Positions 8,594-17,066 of a stretch of 64,000 nucleotides of DNA are shown one piece after another; position 1 is the stretch's first letter, and each line of letters starts with the position of its first letter. This stretch comes from ZC4RG35 sp964571765. GTDB lineage: Bacteria; Actinomycetota; Acidimicrobiia; Spongiisociales; ZC4RG35. The stretch lies in contig CAZNDH010000010.1 of assembly GCA_964571765.1 (NCBI GenBank), positions 1 through 64,000 of the forward strand, given 5' to 3'. The notes under the pieces are model-generated. The model was not told the origin of the DNA. It ran no database searches and saw only the letters and a list, made by a program, of their open reading frames with translations. Position numbers and translations under genes: made by a program.

Positions 8594-9997
8594 TCAGACC
8601 GTGGCCGCGGTGCGCCACCCGGAGGCGTAGGTGGTTCGGGCCGCCTCCGAGTAGGGAACCGGGGCCACCTTCACCCTGATCTCGGTTTGGGTATGTGGCT
8701 CCACGGTGGTCTTGCCGGTTCCCCCGCCCTCCTCGCCCCAGACCAGGACGAGCTCCTCGCCCACCTCGATCCCGGGGTCGACCATGCCCAGCGAGAGCAT
8801 GGACCGCTCGTTGGCGCTGTACCCGCTGAACATGGAGAAGCCCACCGTCTCACCGTCGCGGGTGATGCGGTCGTACGAGGCCGGGGCGTAGTTGGAGAGG
8901 GGCAGGTCGATGTGCTTGAAGTTCTCCCCTTCAGGTCGGAAGATCGAGGCCAGCACCTCGGAGACGTCGTCGGGGTGCCACTCGAAGGTCACCTTCCTCC
9001 GGTGGGGCCGGTCGCTCATCTCCTCCAGCGCCTCACGCCCGATGAAGTCGTGGTCGAACTTGACATAGAACCCGTAGCCGAGCTCGTAGGGGGTGAGGTA
9101 GTAGTCCTCGATGGTCTCACCGACGAAGCTGCCCCCAATGGAAAGGGTTCCTTCGAACCCCGCCGCGGGCAGCCACTCCCTGTAGGACCGCATCCCGTCG
9201 CCGGTGTACACCGCCGGGAGTGGGGAGGGGATCCAGCCGGACTCGAGGGTGTTGGTGGCGTAGGCGCGTGAGCCTACCTGGTGAAGCCCGTGAGGCTCGC
9301 CGGCAGCCACGATCGCCTCCCTGACCATGTCGTAGTCCTCGAAGGGGCCCCACACCTCCAGGCCGGGGACCCCGGCCATGCCATGACGGAGGGCAGGCAC
9401 CACTCTTCCGGCTATGTTGATCCGGTCGATGTGGAAGAAGCGGACGTCGGGGACCGGTCCCCCGTTGAGGTCCTCGAGGATGGCCATGGCGTTGGGGCCC
9501 TGGACCTGGAAGCGGTAGTGACGGCGCACCACCGGGTTGGCGCCGGGGCGGGAGGGTGAGCGGTCGTCGCGGGTCAGGGTGACCTGGTAGTCATCGGTGG
9601 CCGCCTGGAATTCCACCCAGTTCACCGTGGGCACTCGACCCACCAGGTTGTAACGGTCGGGAGCCAGGTGGAACATGATCACGTCGCCGATGACATGGCC
9701 GTCGGGGCTACAGGTCACCAAGTGCTTGGCCCGGTCGGGAGGGAAGTTGGCCATGCTGTTGACGCCCACCGCGGAGAGGAGACGCTCGGCGTCAGGCCCC
9801 TCGATCATCAGCTCCGCCATGTGGTGGGACTGGTCGAAGAGCACCGCGCTCTCACGCCAAGCCCTCTGCTCATCGCGCCAGTTGGAGAACTCCGGCGCCA
9901 CCACCGGGTACACGTAGGCCCCGATCGGGGAGTTGCGAAGGGCGGCCACCAGGTCGGGTGTCGAGGAGACGAAGTCCTCGAGGGTCTTGGTTGCCAT
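8594..9997 (-). CDS. ligM: Tetrahydrofolate-dependent aromatic O-demethylase, LigM type (copy 1)
   Basis: 467 residues of the GcvT-like fold, very close over its whole length to LigM of Sphingobium sp. SYK-6 (471 residues), which moves the methyl group of vanillate or 3-O-methylgallate to tetrahydrofolate. Residues I recall as active-site in LigM are kept: Tyr30 (GAYVYPVVAPEFSNWR), His59 (FDQSHHM), Arg121 (LVGRVP) and the Tyr of GSRAY. ATG at 9997 follows a perfect AAGGAGGT site 5 bases upstream. It sits between pcaD and metF, so vanillate to protocatechuate is the likely reaction. Confidence 0.9.
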   Translation of the reverse strand: MATKTLEDFVSSTPDLVAALRNSPIGAYVYPVVAPEFSNWRDEQRAWRESAVLFDQSHHMAELMIEGPDAERLLSAVGVNSMANFPPDRAKHLVTCSPDGHVIGDVIMFHLAPDRYNLVGRVPTVNWVEFQAATDDYQVTLTRDDRSPSRPGANPVVRRHYRFQVQGPNAMAILEDLNGGPVPDVRFFHIDRINIAGRVVPALRHGMAGVPGLEVWGPFEDYDMVREAIVAAGEPHGLHQVGSRAYATNTLESGWIPSPLPAVYTGDGMRSYREWLPAAGFEGTLSIGGSFVGETIEDYYLTPYELGYGFYVKFDHDFIGREALEEMSDRPHRRKVTFEWHPDDVSEVLASIFRPEGENFKHIDLPLSNYAPASYDRITRDGETVGFSMFSGYSANERSMLSLGMVDPGIEVGEELVLVWGEEGGGTGKTTVEPHTQTEIRVKVAPVPYSEAARTTYASGWRTAATV

Positions 9998-10045
9998 TAC
10001 GACCTCCTTAGTGCGTCCAGCGCACACCTGTGCTCTGGTTGAACA

Positions 10046-10849
10046 CTACCCAGGCGACTGGGCTGGTGCGTCGAGGAGAAAGCCGGCGAGGGCCCGGTTG
10101 AACTCCTCGGGCCGATCGAGGTTGGCGATGTGAGACGCCCCCGCGATGACCTCGAGGCGGGCGCCGGGTATCCGTGCCGCCAGATCCTCCTGATGGGACG
10201 GCGGGGTTGCCTCGTCGAGCTCGCCCCCGATGACCAGGGTGGGAGAGGTGATCCCCTCCACCATCCCGGTGAGATCGCCGTCGCGCAGTGCGGCACAGCA
10301 ACCGACATAGCCCACCGGATCGGATGCGGAGAACACCCGGCTGAAGGCGGCGACCATCTCGGGCTGCTGCTCGAACGAGGCCGGGGCGAAGAACCTGGAG
10401 AGCACCGCCTCCCTGATCCCCTCCATGCCGCCCTGCACCACAGCGGCGATCCTCTCCGACCACAGCTCCCTGCTGCCGAGACGGGCAGCGGTGTTGGCTG
10501 CCACCAGACGAGCCACCCGATCACCGGCGTCCACCGCCATCCACAACGACACCAGGCCCCCGATCGAGATCCCCACCAACTCGAAGGACCTGGCACCGGC
10601 GTCGTCCGCCACTGCGAGGAGGTCGCCGCCGATGGCGGCGACGTCATACTCCCCCGGGGCCGCGGTGGATCGGCCATGGCCGGGAAGGTCGGCGAGGATC
10701 ACCCGGCGATGAGGGGTGAGAAGACGCACCTGCTCCTCCCACATGGTGTGGTCCAGGCCCAGTGAGTGGACCAGGATCACCACGCTCCCCTCCGGATCCC
10801 CCCGATCCCACCAGGCGATGTCACCGGTCCTGCCCGGGGTCATCCTCAT
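10046..10849 (-). CDS. pcaD: 3-oxoadipate enol-lactonase (alpha/beta hydrolase)
   Basis: 267-residue alpha/beta hydrolase with nucleophile motif GISIGG (Ser95), HSLGLDHTMW oxyanion region and a late ASHIANLDRP histidine. PcaD turns 3-oxoadipate enol-lactone into 3-oxoadipate. Its ATG overlaps the pcaB stop (ATGA). The assignment to PcaD rests on the complete pcaCHGB set just upstream; by sequence alone only an alpha/beta hydrolase of this subfamily is certain. ATG at 10843 is an alternative start. Confidence 0.87.
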   Translation of the reverse strand: MRMTPGRTGDIAWWDRGDPEGSVVILVHSLGLDHTMWEEQVRLLTPHRRVILADLPGHGRSTAAPGEYDVAAIGGDLLAVADDAGARSFELVGISIGGLVSLWMAVDAGDRVARLVAANTAARLGSRELWSERIAAVVQGGMEGIREAVLSRFFAPASFEQQPEMVAAFSRVFSASDPVGYVGCCAALRDGDLTGMVEGITSPTLVIGGELDEATPPSHQEDLAARIPGARLEVIAGASHIANLDRPEEFNRALAGFLLDAPAQSPG

Positions 10850-11997
10850 CCGGGCCCGACCACCCGGTGGTACCGCTCCAGGACGTGGTCGATGAGCCGG
10901 GGATCGGCACCGGCGAGTGACTCCCCTCGGTCGGGCCCGACTCGGTCGGCCATCGCCGCGGGATCGACCTCCAGGCCGTCCAGACAGGCGACCAGCGCCT
11001 CCAAGGCCGCCCCTGCAGTGTGGAAGGTCAGGGGCAGGGCGGCCCACTCGGCATGCCAGCCACCTATCCCCCGGTCGAGCTGGTGACCGGAGGGGAGACG
11101 CAGCACCGAGGCAGCGCCAACACAGACCCGGGCAGCGGCCACCACCCTGACCGCATCGATGGGGTTGCGCTTCTCCGGCATGCTCGACGACCCTCCCGGG
11201 CGCATCGCCACCTCGCTCACTGTGGTCTGGGCGAGGAGAACCAGGTCTTCGGCGATCTGGGATGCGGTCAGTACGGCCGACTCCACCGCAGCCCCCAGCG
11301 ACCTCACCGGGGCGCGGTCGACATGCCATGACACCGCGGGGCGCTCCAACCCGAGGCGTCGGGCCAGCGAGCTCATCACGTCGACGGCTGCCGGTCCGTA
11401 TGCCAGGGGGAGACCGGCGGGCCCGCCCAGCTGGACCGGAAGCCTCCGGCGCACCCCCTGCAAGTCCTCGAAGTGTTCGAGGATCGCCCAAAGCCAGCGC
11501 GCTGCGCGGAAGCCGAAGGTGGTCGGCCGAGCGTCCTGGAGGAAGGTCCGACCCATCTGGGGAAGCCGGCGATGCTCGACCACCAGGACCTCCAGGAGCG
11601 AGGCGGCAGCGGCCAGGGAGGACTCGAGCCGCTCGAGGGCACGACGCGATTGCAGCATGCGGGCGGTGTCCATCGCGTCCTGGGTGGTGGCGCCGTGATG
11701 CACCCACCGCGAGACCTCGTCGTCACCGATGCGGTCGGCTACAGCCGCCCTGATGGCGAGGAGGGGGGTGCCCGACTCCCAGGCACCGGCGAGAGCTCCC
11801 TCGGGGTCGTCGATGCCCAGGGCGCAGGCATCGGCCGCGGCCCGGGCCTGGTCGACCGGGGCCATGCCGGCGTCGGCGAGGCCCAGGGCCAGGGCCGCCT
11901 CGAACTCGAGGACCGCAGCAACGGTTGCCTCCGCCGAGAAGATCTCGGTCATCGCCATGGTGGAGAACCCGGGGTCGAGCCAGGGGGACTCGCTCAT
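10846..11997 (-). CDS. pcaB: 3-carboxy-cis,cis-muconate cycloisomerase
   Basis: 383 residues of the fumarase/aspartase superfamily with the signature GSSSMPEKRNP and the conserved HHGATTQD loop. PcaB closes 3-carboxymuconate to the gamma-lactone. Slightly shorter than many PcaB proteins (about 450), which is common in actinobacteria. Start ATG at 11997 overlaps the pcaG stop as TGATG; stop overlaps pcaD. Confidence 0.92.
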   Translation of the reverse strand: MSESPWLDPGFSTMAMTEIFSAEATVAAVLEFEAALALGLADAGMAPVDQARAAADACALGIDDPEGALAGAWESGTPLLAIRAAVADRIGDDEVSRWVHHGATTQDAMDTARMLQSRRALERLESSLAAAASLLEVLVVEHRRLPQMGRTFLQDARPTTFGFRAARWLWAILEHFEDLQGVRRRLPVQLGGPAGLPLAYGPAAVDVMSSLARRLGLERPAVSWHVDRAPVRSLGAAVESAVLTASQIAEDLVLLAQTTVSEVAMRPGGSSSMPEKRNPIDAVRVVAAARVCVGAASVLRLPSGHQLDRGIGGWHAEWAALPLTFHTAGAALEALVACLDGLEVDPAAMADRVGPDRGESLAGADPRLIDHVLERYHRVVGPG

Positions 11998-12575
11998 CAG
12001 AAGTCGAAGAACACTGTCTCGTCCTCCCCATGGAACCTGATGTCGTGGCGGTACTCTTTGGGCTCCGATCCCTCGGTGAGCTGGGCGATCAGCGTGGGCC
12101 TCCTCGATGCCGGGACCATGCGGAGAACCAGGTCGTCCTGGTTTGCCTGGGGCTCGTCGGAGAAGTAGATCCTGGTGAACTGGGGGTTGAGCATCCCCCG
12201 GGCCTGCACGATCAGGGAGAGGTGGGGGGCCTGGAACGCGCCCTCCAGGTCGGGGACCCGACCCGGCTTGACAGTCTCGAACCGGTAAGACCCGGTGGCG
12301 AAGGCGGTGGCGCACCTGGCGAATCCGGTGAACGACGGTTCCAGCCCGATTTCGTCCCTGGTGTCGTCGGGGTGGTTGTAACGGCCGGCGGCATTGGCCT
12401 GCCACAGCTCGAGGAGGGCATCCTCGATCGGCTTCTGCTCCCCGTCGAGAACGGTGCCGCTGATAACGATTCGCTCACCATCACCTTCGATCAGATTCTC
12501 GCCTCCCGCGGCCAGCCTCATGCTGAAGTAGGGGCCTACCGTCTGCGAAGGGGTCTGACCGAGCCGGAGGCTCAT
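11997..12575 (-). CDS. pcaG: Protocatechuate 3,4-dioxygenase alpha subunit
   Basis: 192-residue intradiol dioxygenase subunit (TPSQTVGPYFSM, LLELWQANAAGRYNHP, FTRIYFSDE). The iron-binding Tyr/His set is provided by the beta subunit PcaH encoded just upstream; the alpha subunit completes the active-site pocket. Start ATG at 12575 overlaps the pcaH stop by ATGA. Order pcaH-pcaG is the usual one. Confidence 0.95.
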   Translation of the reverse strand: MSLRLGQTPSQTVGPYFSMRLAAGGENLIEGDGERIVISGTVLDGEQKPIEDALLELWQANAAGRYNHPDDTRDEIGLEPSFTGFARCATAFATGSYRFETVKPGRVPDLEGAFQAPHLSLIVQARGMLNPQFTRIYFSDEPQANQDDLVLRMVPASRRPTLIAQLTEGSEPKEYRHDIRFHGEDETVFFDF

Positions 12576-13297
12576 CCCCCACCCTCCTCCGTCGGTGTCG
12601 CCACCTCGCCTCGGAGCACGATGTCCCAGCGCCACCCCAGCGCCCAGTTCTCTTCGGTGACCCCGTGGTCGTAGTGGGCGATCAGCCGGTCCCGGGCGTG
12701 CTCGGGCACCGAGTTGAAGATGGGGTCCAAGGGGAAGAGGGGGTCACCTTCGAAGTACATCTGGGTGACCAGGCGGGAGCCCAATGAGGGGCCCAAGATC
12801 GAGAAGTGGATGTGGGCGGGCCGCCAGGCATTGGGATGGTTGCCCCAGGGGTAAGGACCCGGTCTGATGGTCAGGAAGCGATACCCGCCGTCCTCTCCGG
12901 TGAGGCACTGGCCGACACCGAGGAAGTTGGGGTCTAGTGGAGCGGGGAAGGCTGTCTCTCTCCAGTGGACGTAGCGACCACAGGCGTTGGCCTGCCACAG
13001 CTCGAGGAGGACCCCAGGGACCCCGGCACCGTTCTCGTCGAGGACCCGTCCGGTGACGATGATCCTCTCCCCAATGGCTTCCCCACCGGTCCCGGCGTTG
13101 GTGGTCAGGTCGGCGTCTTCCTCGGAGACCGCGGCCCACACCGGCCCAGGCCCGGTGGCCTCCGAAAGGGTCGCCACGATCTGGAGCAGGTCGTGGGTGG
13201 GGTTGCGCAGCACCGTGGATCGATAGTCGGGATAGGTGAACGGGGGGTGGTCGGAGTAGGCACGGGGGCCGTAGTGGCGGATCACCGGTTCGCTCAT
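12572..13297 (-). CDS. pcaH: Protocatechuate 3,4-dioxygenase beta subunit
   Basis: 241 residues. The four non-heme Fe(III) ligands of intradiol dioxygenases are visible: Tyr109 (ACGRYVHW), Tyr149 (PGPYPWGN), His162 and His164 (RPAHIHFS). PcaHG cleaves protocatechuate between its hydroxyl groups to 3-carboxymuconate; homologues can also attack gallate slowly. ATG overlaps the pcaC stop (ATGA). Confidence 0.96.
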   Translation of the reverse strand: MSEPVIRHYGPRAYSDHPPFTYPDYRSTVLRNPTHDLLQIVATLSEATGPGPVWAAVSEEDADLTTNAGTGGEAIGERIIVTGRVLDENGAGVPGVLLELWQANACGRYVHWRETAFPAPLDPNFLGVGQCLTGEDGGYRFLTIRPGPYPWGNHPNAWRPAHIHFSILGPSLGSRLVTQMYFEGDPLFPLDPIFNSVPEHARDRLIAHYDHGVTEENWALGWRWDIVLRGEVATPTEEGGG

Positions 13298-13659
13298 TGA
13301 TCATCCTCCCAGATCGGTTTGGCCACCTGGAAGGCCCGGTTGGCCGCGGGGACCCCGGCATACACCGCCACGTGGAGGAGTGCCTCGGCGATCTCGGAAG
13401 CGCTGACCCCGGTGTTCCGGGCCGCCTTGAGGTGCAGTTCCAGCTCTTCGTGTCCCAAGGCGCCGAGGATGGCGATGGTGAGCAGGCTCCTGGTGCGCAG
13501 GTCGACTCCGGGACGGGTCCACAGGCTTCCCCAGACGCTCTCGGTGATCCAGGCCTGGAAATCGCGGTCGAGCGCGCCCGTTGCCGCCACCGCCCGGTCG
13601 ACGTGCTCGTCTCCCAGGACCCTCCGGCGCATGGCCATTCCTTCCTCATATGAGCCCAT
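13294..13659 (-). CDS. pcaC: 4-carboxymuconolactone decarboxylase
   Basis: 121-residue carboxymuconolactone decarboxylase (CMD/AhpD-like fold), with typical TRSLLTIAILGALGHEELELH and VPAANRAFQ. It decarboxylates 4-carboxymuconolactone to 3-oxoadipate enol-lactone, the step between PcaB and PcaD. ATG at 13659 has AAGGAGGT about 5 bases upstream, which decides the start over a longer frame. Here pcaC is separate from pcaD, whereas some actinobacteria have a fused PcaL. Confidence 0.95.
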   Translation of the reverse strand: MGSYEEGMAMRRRVLGDEHVDRAVAATGALDRDFQAWITESVWGSLWTRPGVDLRTRSLLTIAILGALGHEELELHLKAARNTGVSASEIAEALLHVAVYAGVPAANRAFQVAKPIWEDDQ

Positions 13660-14872
13660 CGCCACCTCCTTCCCCGACCAGGGGAAGCCCAACGTAGTTC
13701 TCGGCAAGCGACTTCTGCGCCGTTACCGAGGAGAACAGGTGGTCGAGCTCTGCTCGCTGCAGCATCCGGTCGAAGTCGTCGGCCATCCCCGGGAAGCGAT
13801 GCATCAGCGTTGTCATCCACCAGGAGAACCGGACCGCCCGCCACACCCTGGCCAGCGCACGGGTCGAATACTCCTCGAGACCGGTCCGGGAACCGGTGTC
13901 ATAGAAGTGGGCTATCGCCTCCGCCAGGTAGACCACGTCGGAGAGGGCCAGGTTGAGACCTTTCGCGCCGGTGGGCGGCACCAGATGGGCGACATCCCCT
14001 GCGAGAAACAGCGAACCGTGACTCATCGGCTCGGTGACGCGGCTGCGCAGCGGAGTCACACTCTTCTCGATCGAGGGACCGGTGACCAGGTCCGCGGCTG
14101 CCTCGTCGGGGAGCCGGTTGGCCAGCTCCTCCCAGAATCGGCCATCGGGCCAGTCGTCGACAGTGGCGTCGGCGTCACCTTGCACGTAGTAGCGGCTCAG
14201 CCCCAGGTTCCGCATCGAGCACAGGGCGAACCCCCGCTCGTGATTGGCGTAGATCAGCTCCTGGCGTAGAGGAGGGGTCTCGGACAGGACCCCCACCCAG
14301 GTGAACGGGTAGACCCTCTCGTATGTCGACTTGATCGAGTCAGGCAACAGCTGGCCGCTGACCCCATGTGCCCCGTCGCAACCGACCACGATCTCGGCGG
14401 CCACTCGATGCTGCTCTCCATCCCTGACGAACCCGACCATGGGTCGGTCCGACTCGACGCCCTGGATCCCCACTTCGGAGACCTCGTCGACCAGGTGGAT
14501 GCCCGCCTGGTCGAGAGCCTGATAGAGGTCCCTCTGCAACTCGGTCTGACCGTAGATCAACACATGACGGCCGGTGAGGGCATCGAAGTCGATGCGGAGC
14601 ATCTCTCCGGCGTGGGCGAGGTTGACCCCATCGTGGCGAAACCCCTCGGCGTCCATACGCTCGCCCAACCCGACCTCTCGCAGGAGCTCGGCGGTGCCGT
14701 GCTCTACGACACCTGCCCTCACCCGTCCCAAGACATGATCTCTGCTCCGCAACTCGACGATCACGCAGTCGACTCCGGAGCGGTGGAGGAGATGGGCGAG
14801 CAGCGACCCGGCGGGACCTCCACCTACGATGGCGACCTGAGTGCGTTGTGGGGGTTGGCTTCGTTCGGACAC
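13646..14872 (-). CDS. pobA: 4-hydroxybenzoate 3-monooxygenase (FAD)
   Basis: 408-residue class A flavoprotein monooxygenase. Visible are the dinucleotide-binding GGGPAGS near the N-terminus, the PobA-type GRVRAGVVEHGT, VVGCDGAHG, and the late FAD motif AGDVAHLVPPTGAKGLNLA. It makes protocatechuate from 4-hydroxybenzoate and heads the pca gene run; it overlaps pcaC by 14 bases. GTG at 14872 was chosen because an N-terminal extension is unlike PobA and TACATT stands 6 bases upstream, suggesting a leaderless message. Confidence 0.92.
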   Translation of the reverse strand: MSERSQPPQRTQVAIVGGGPAGSLLAHLLHRSGVDCVIVELRSRDHVLGRVRAGVVEHGTAELLREVGLGERMDAEGFRHDGVNLAHAGEMLRIDFDALTGRHVLIYGQTELQRDLYQALDQAGIHLVDEVSEVGIQGVESDRPMVGFVRDGEQHRVAAEIVVGCDGAHGVSGQLLPDSIKSTYERVYPFTWVGVLSETPPLRQELIYANHERGFALCSMRNLGLSRYYVQGDADATVDDWPDGRFWEELANRLPDEAAADLVTGPSIEKSVTPLRSRVTEPMSHGSLFLAGDVAHLVPPTGAKGLNLALSDVVYLAEAIAHFYDTGSRTGLEEYSTRALARVWRAVRFSWWMTTLMHRFPGMADDFDRMLQRAELDHLFSSVTAQKSLAENYVGLPLVGEGGGDGLI

Positions 14873-14878
14873 CGTACC

Positions 14879-14884
14879 AATGTA
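14879..14884 (-). promoter_or_regulatory. -10 box of pobA, leaderless arrangement
   Basis: TACATT on the minus strand ends 6 bases before the GTG start, so transcription should begin at or next to the start codon. No Shine-Dalgarno sequence is seen. The -35 region is weak. Confidence 0.45.
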
Positions 14885-14994
14885 CGCTCTTTGAACAACG
14901 ACGACTGAGATTGCCGACCCTACATGAGGCGACGCCGAGCTGGGCCGGGGCGAGCCTCTGGTCGCTCGCCGGGTCGCCTCGAAACGGCACCGCG

Positions 14995-15000
14995 TAGAGT
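14995..15000 (+). promoter_or_regulatory. -10 box of second ligM, leaderless arrangement
   Basis: TAGAGT lies 8 bases before the ATG at 15009 and no Shine-Dalgarno sequence is present. No clear -35 element. Confidence 0.35.
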
Positions 15001-15008
15001 CGCACCCG

Positions 15009-16376
15009 ATGCCCAATAGCCTCCAGGAGCTCCTCGACTCACACCGAGACCCGGTCACGATGCTCCGCCACGCCCAGGCCGGGCCCAATGTCTACCCGGG
15101 GGTCGCCCCGGAGTACACCAACTGGCGTGACGAGCAGGAGGCGTGGCGGAACACCTGCGTGCTCTTCGACCTGTCGTATCACATGGTCGACCTCTCCCTC
15201 CAAGGACCCGGCGCCCTCGACCTGCTCTCCCGGGTCGGCTACAACACCTTCAGCGGTTTCGAGATCGACCAGGCCAAGCACCTGGCACCCTGCACCCCCG
15301 ACGGATTCGTCATAGGCGATGTGATCCTGTTCCACCTCGCCGAGGAGCACTTCGAGCTGGTGGGGAGGGTGCCGGCGCTCAATTGGATCATCTACCAGGC
15401 GGAGGTGGGCGGATTCGACGTGACCATGGAGCTCGATCAGCGAAGCGCCCTGCGCACCGACAACAGGCGACGCTCCTACCGCCTCCAGCTCCAGGGGCCT
15501 ACCGCCCCCAAGATCGTGGAGAGGGTGATCGGAGGTCCGGTGCCACCGGTGCGCTTCTTCAACATGACCCGGTTCCGCATCGCCGGCCAGGCGGTACGCG
15601 CCCTGCGACACGGCATGGTGGGCCAGCCCGGCTTCGAGCTCTTCGGCCCCTGGGACGAGAAGGAGCCGGTGCTGGAAGCGCTCCTCGAGGCCGGCGAAGA
15701 GTTCGGGCTGAAGCGCTCCGGGGGGAGGGCCTACTCATCGAACACCCTCGACTCCGGATGGATCCCCTCCCCCCTCCCCGCGGTGTACACCGGCGAAGCC
15801 CTAGAGGCTTATCGTCGTTGGCTCCCTGCCGACGGCTACGAAGGCTCGGCATCCCTGGGAGGCAGCTTCGTCTCCGCCGATATCGAGGCCTACTACCTCA
15901 CTCCCTGGGATCTCGGCTACGGCAACGTGGTCAAGTTCGATCACGAGTTCATCGGGCGTGATGCCCTGGAGGAGATCGCCGAGGACCCACCCCGGACCAA
16001 GGTCACCCTGGCCCTCGACGACAGCGACGTGGCCTCGGTGATCGCATCCCAGTTCGACGAGGACCGGGGGAAGTTCATCGAGTTCCCCTCGGCGGTCTAC
16101 TCGATGCACCCCTACGACGCGGTCACCGTCGATGGCGAAAACGTGGGCATCTCCACCTGGATCGGGTACAGCTCCCCCGAGCGGAAGATGCTCGCCCTGG
16201 CGGTGGTCGACAGATCCTACGCCACCCCGGGCACCGAGCTCACCCTGGTCTGGGGCGAGCCCGACGGAGGCACCTCCAAGCCCACGGTGGAGCCTCACCG
16301 TCAGATGGAGATCAGGGCGGTGGCGGCGCCGGCCCCCTATTCGCGGGTGGCCCGGGAGTCATACCGGCGCGATTAG
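15009..16376 (+). CDS. Tetrahydrofolate-dependent aromatic O-demethylase, LigM type (copy 2)
   Basis: 455 residues, homologous end to end to the first LigM copy and to SYK-6 LigM. The Tyr of NVYPGVAPEYTNWR, the His of FDLSYHM, the Arg of LVGRVP and the Tyr of GGRAY are kept, while the residues around them differ (GPNVYP for GAYVYP, SYH for SHH), so substrate preference may differ. It is transcribed away from the pca run and converges, with a 4-base overlap, on the 4-oxalomesaconate genes. A role on syringate or 3-O-methylgallate is a reasonable inference; vanillate is the alternative. Confidence 0.87.
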   Translation: MPNSLQELLDSHRDPVTMLRHAQAGPNVYPGVAPEYTNWRDEQEAWRNTCVLFDLSYHMVDLSLQGPGALDLLSRVGYNTFSGFEIDQAKHLAPCTPDGFVIGDVILFHLAEEHFELVGRVPALNWIIYQAEVGGFDVTMELDQRSALRTDNRRRSYRLQLQGPTAPKIVERVIGGPVPPVRFFNMTRFRIAGQAVRALRHGMVGQPGFELFGPWDEKEPVLEALLEAGEEFGLKRSGGRAYSSNTLDSGWIPSPLPAVYTGEALEAYRRWLPADGYEGSASLGGSFVSADIEAYYLTPWDLGYGNVVKFDHEFIGRDALEEIAEDPPRTKVTLALDDSDVASVIASQFDEDRGKFIEFPSAVYSMHPYDAVTVDGENVGISTWIGYSSPERKMLALAVVDRSYATPGTELTLVWGEPDGGTSKPTVEPHRQMEIRAVAAPAPYSRVARESYRRD

Positions 16377-17065
16377 CCGTCCTTTTCTTCCACCCAGCGC
16401 ACCCCCATCCCCAACAGACGTTCTCGGAGTCCGTCCAGATCGAGGCTGGTCTCCCCTGCCTGGAGCCGCGCCCGCTTGGCCTCCTCCCGTGCGAGACGCT
16501 CCCTGGCCAGGGCGAGTACCCGGTCGGCACGCTCCCTGGGGAGGATCATCACCCCGTCGTCGTCGGCCACCACCACGTCACCGGGGGCCACTGTCATCCC
16601 GCCGATGGTCAACGGTAGGTTGACCGAGCCGGCGGTCCCTTTGACCGTTCCTTGGGCGTGGACCGCCCGCGACCAGACGGCGAAGCCCATCTCTCTGAGG
16701 TCGGCGACGTCCCTGACCCCGGCATCGATGACCAGGGCGCGACAGCCACGGGCCATGAACGAAGTGGCGAGGAGCTCGCCGACCATCCCGTCGGTGGAGG
16801 GCGTGGTGGTGGCCACCACCACGACGTCGCCGGGCCGCACCACCTCGACCGCGGCGTGGATCATGATGTTGTCACCGGCGGCACAGAGCACGGTGACCGC
16901 CGGACCGGCGACCCTGGCCCCACTCTGCACTGGCCGGATGCCCGGGTCGAGGAGGCCGATCCGGCCGGCGGCCTCGTGCACCGTGGCCACCCCGGCGGCG
17001 GCGAGACCGGCCACCACTTCGGGATCGGGTCGGGCGATGGCGGTGACCACCAGGTGATCTGTCAT
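16373..17065 (-). CDS. ligK: 4-carboxy-4-hydroxy-2-oxoadipate aldolase, RraA-like class II (LigK/GalC type)
   Basis: 230 residues of the HMG/CHA aldolase family. The metal and pyruvate-binding pattern VGELLATS followed about 20 residues later by DAGVRD is present, then GDVVVADDDGVMILP. The enzyme splits 4-carboxy-4-hydroxy-2-oxoadipate into pyruvate and oxaloacetate, the last step of gallate and protocatechuate 4,5-cleavage routes. It starts 1 base after the galB stop. RraA-like proteins without aldolase activity exist, but the neighbours galB and galD support the call. Confidence 0.88.
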   Translation of the reverse strand: MTDHLVVTAIARPDPEVVAGLAAAGVATVHEAAGRIGLLDPGIRPVQSGARVAGPAVTVLCAAGDNIMIHAAVEVVRPGDVVVVATTTPSTDGMVGELLATSFMARGCRALVIDAGVRDVADLREMGFAVWSRAVHAQGTVKGTAGSVNLPLTIGGMTVAPGDVVVADDDGVMILPRERADRVLALARERLAREEAKRARLQAGETSLDLDGLRERLLGMGVRWVEEKDG

Positions 17066-17066
17066 G

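Larger units (their letters stand above)
14873..15008. other. Divergent control region between pobA and second ligM
   Basis: 136 bases between divergent genes, with a -10-like box on each strand immediately before each start codon. No long palindrome and no adjacent dedicated regulator gene was found. Confidence 0.45.

Noticed and set aside
16373..17065. RraA-type RNase E inhibitor
   Set aside because: The RraA label is a fold-level match only. The aldolase motif and the galB/galD neighbours fit the 4-carboxy-4-hydroxy-2-oxoadipate aldolase better.
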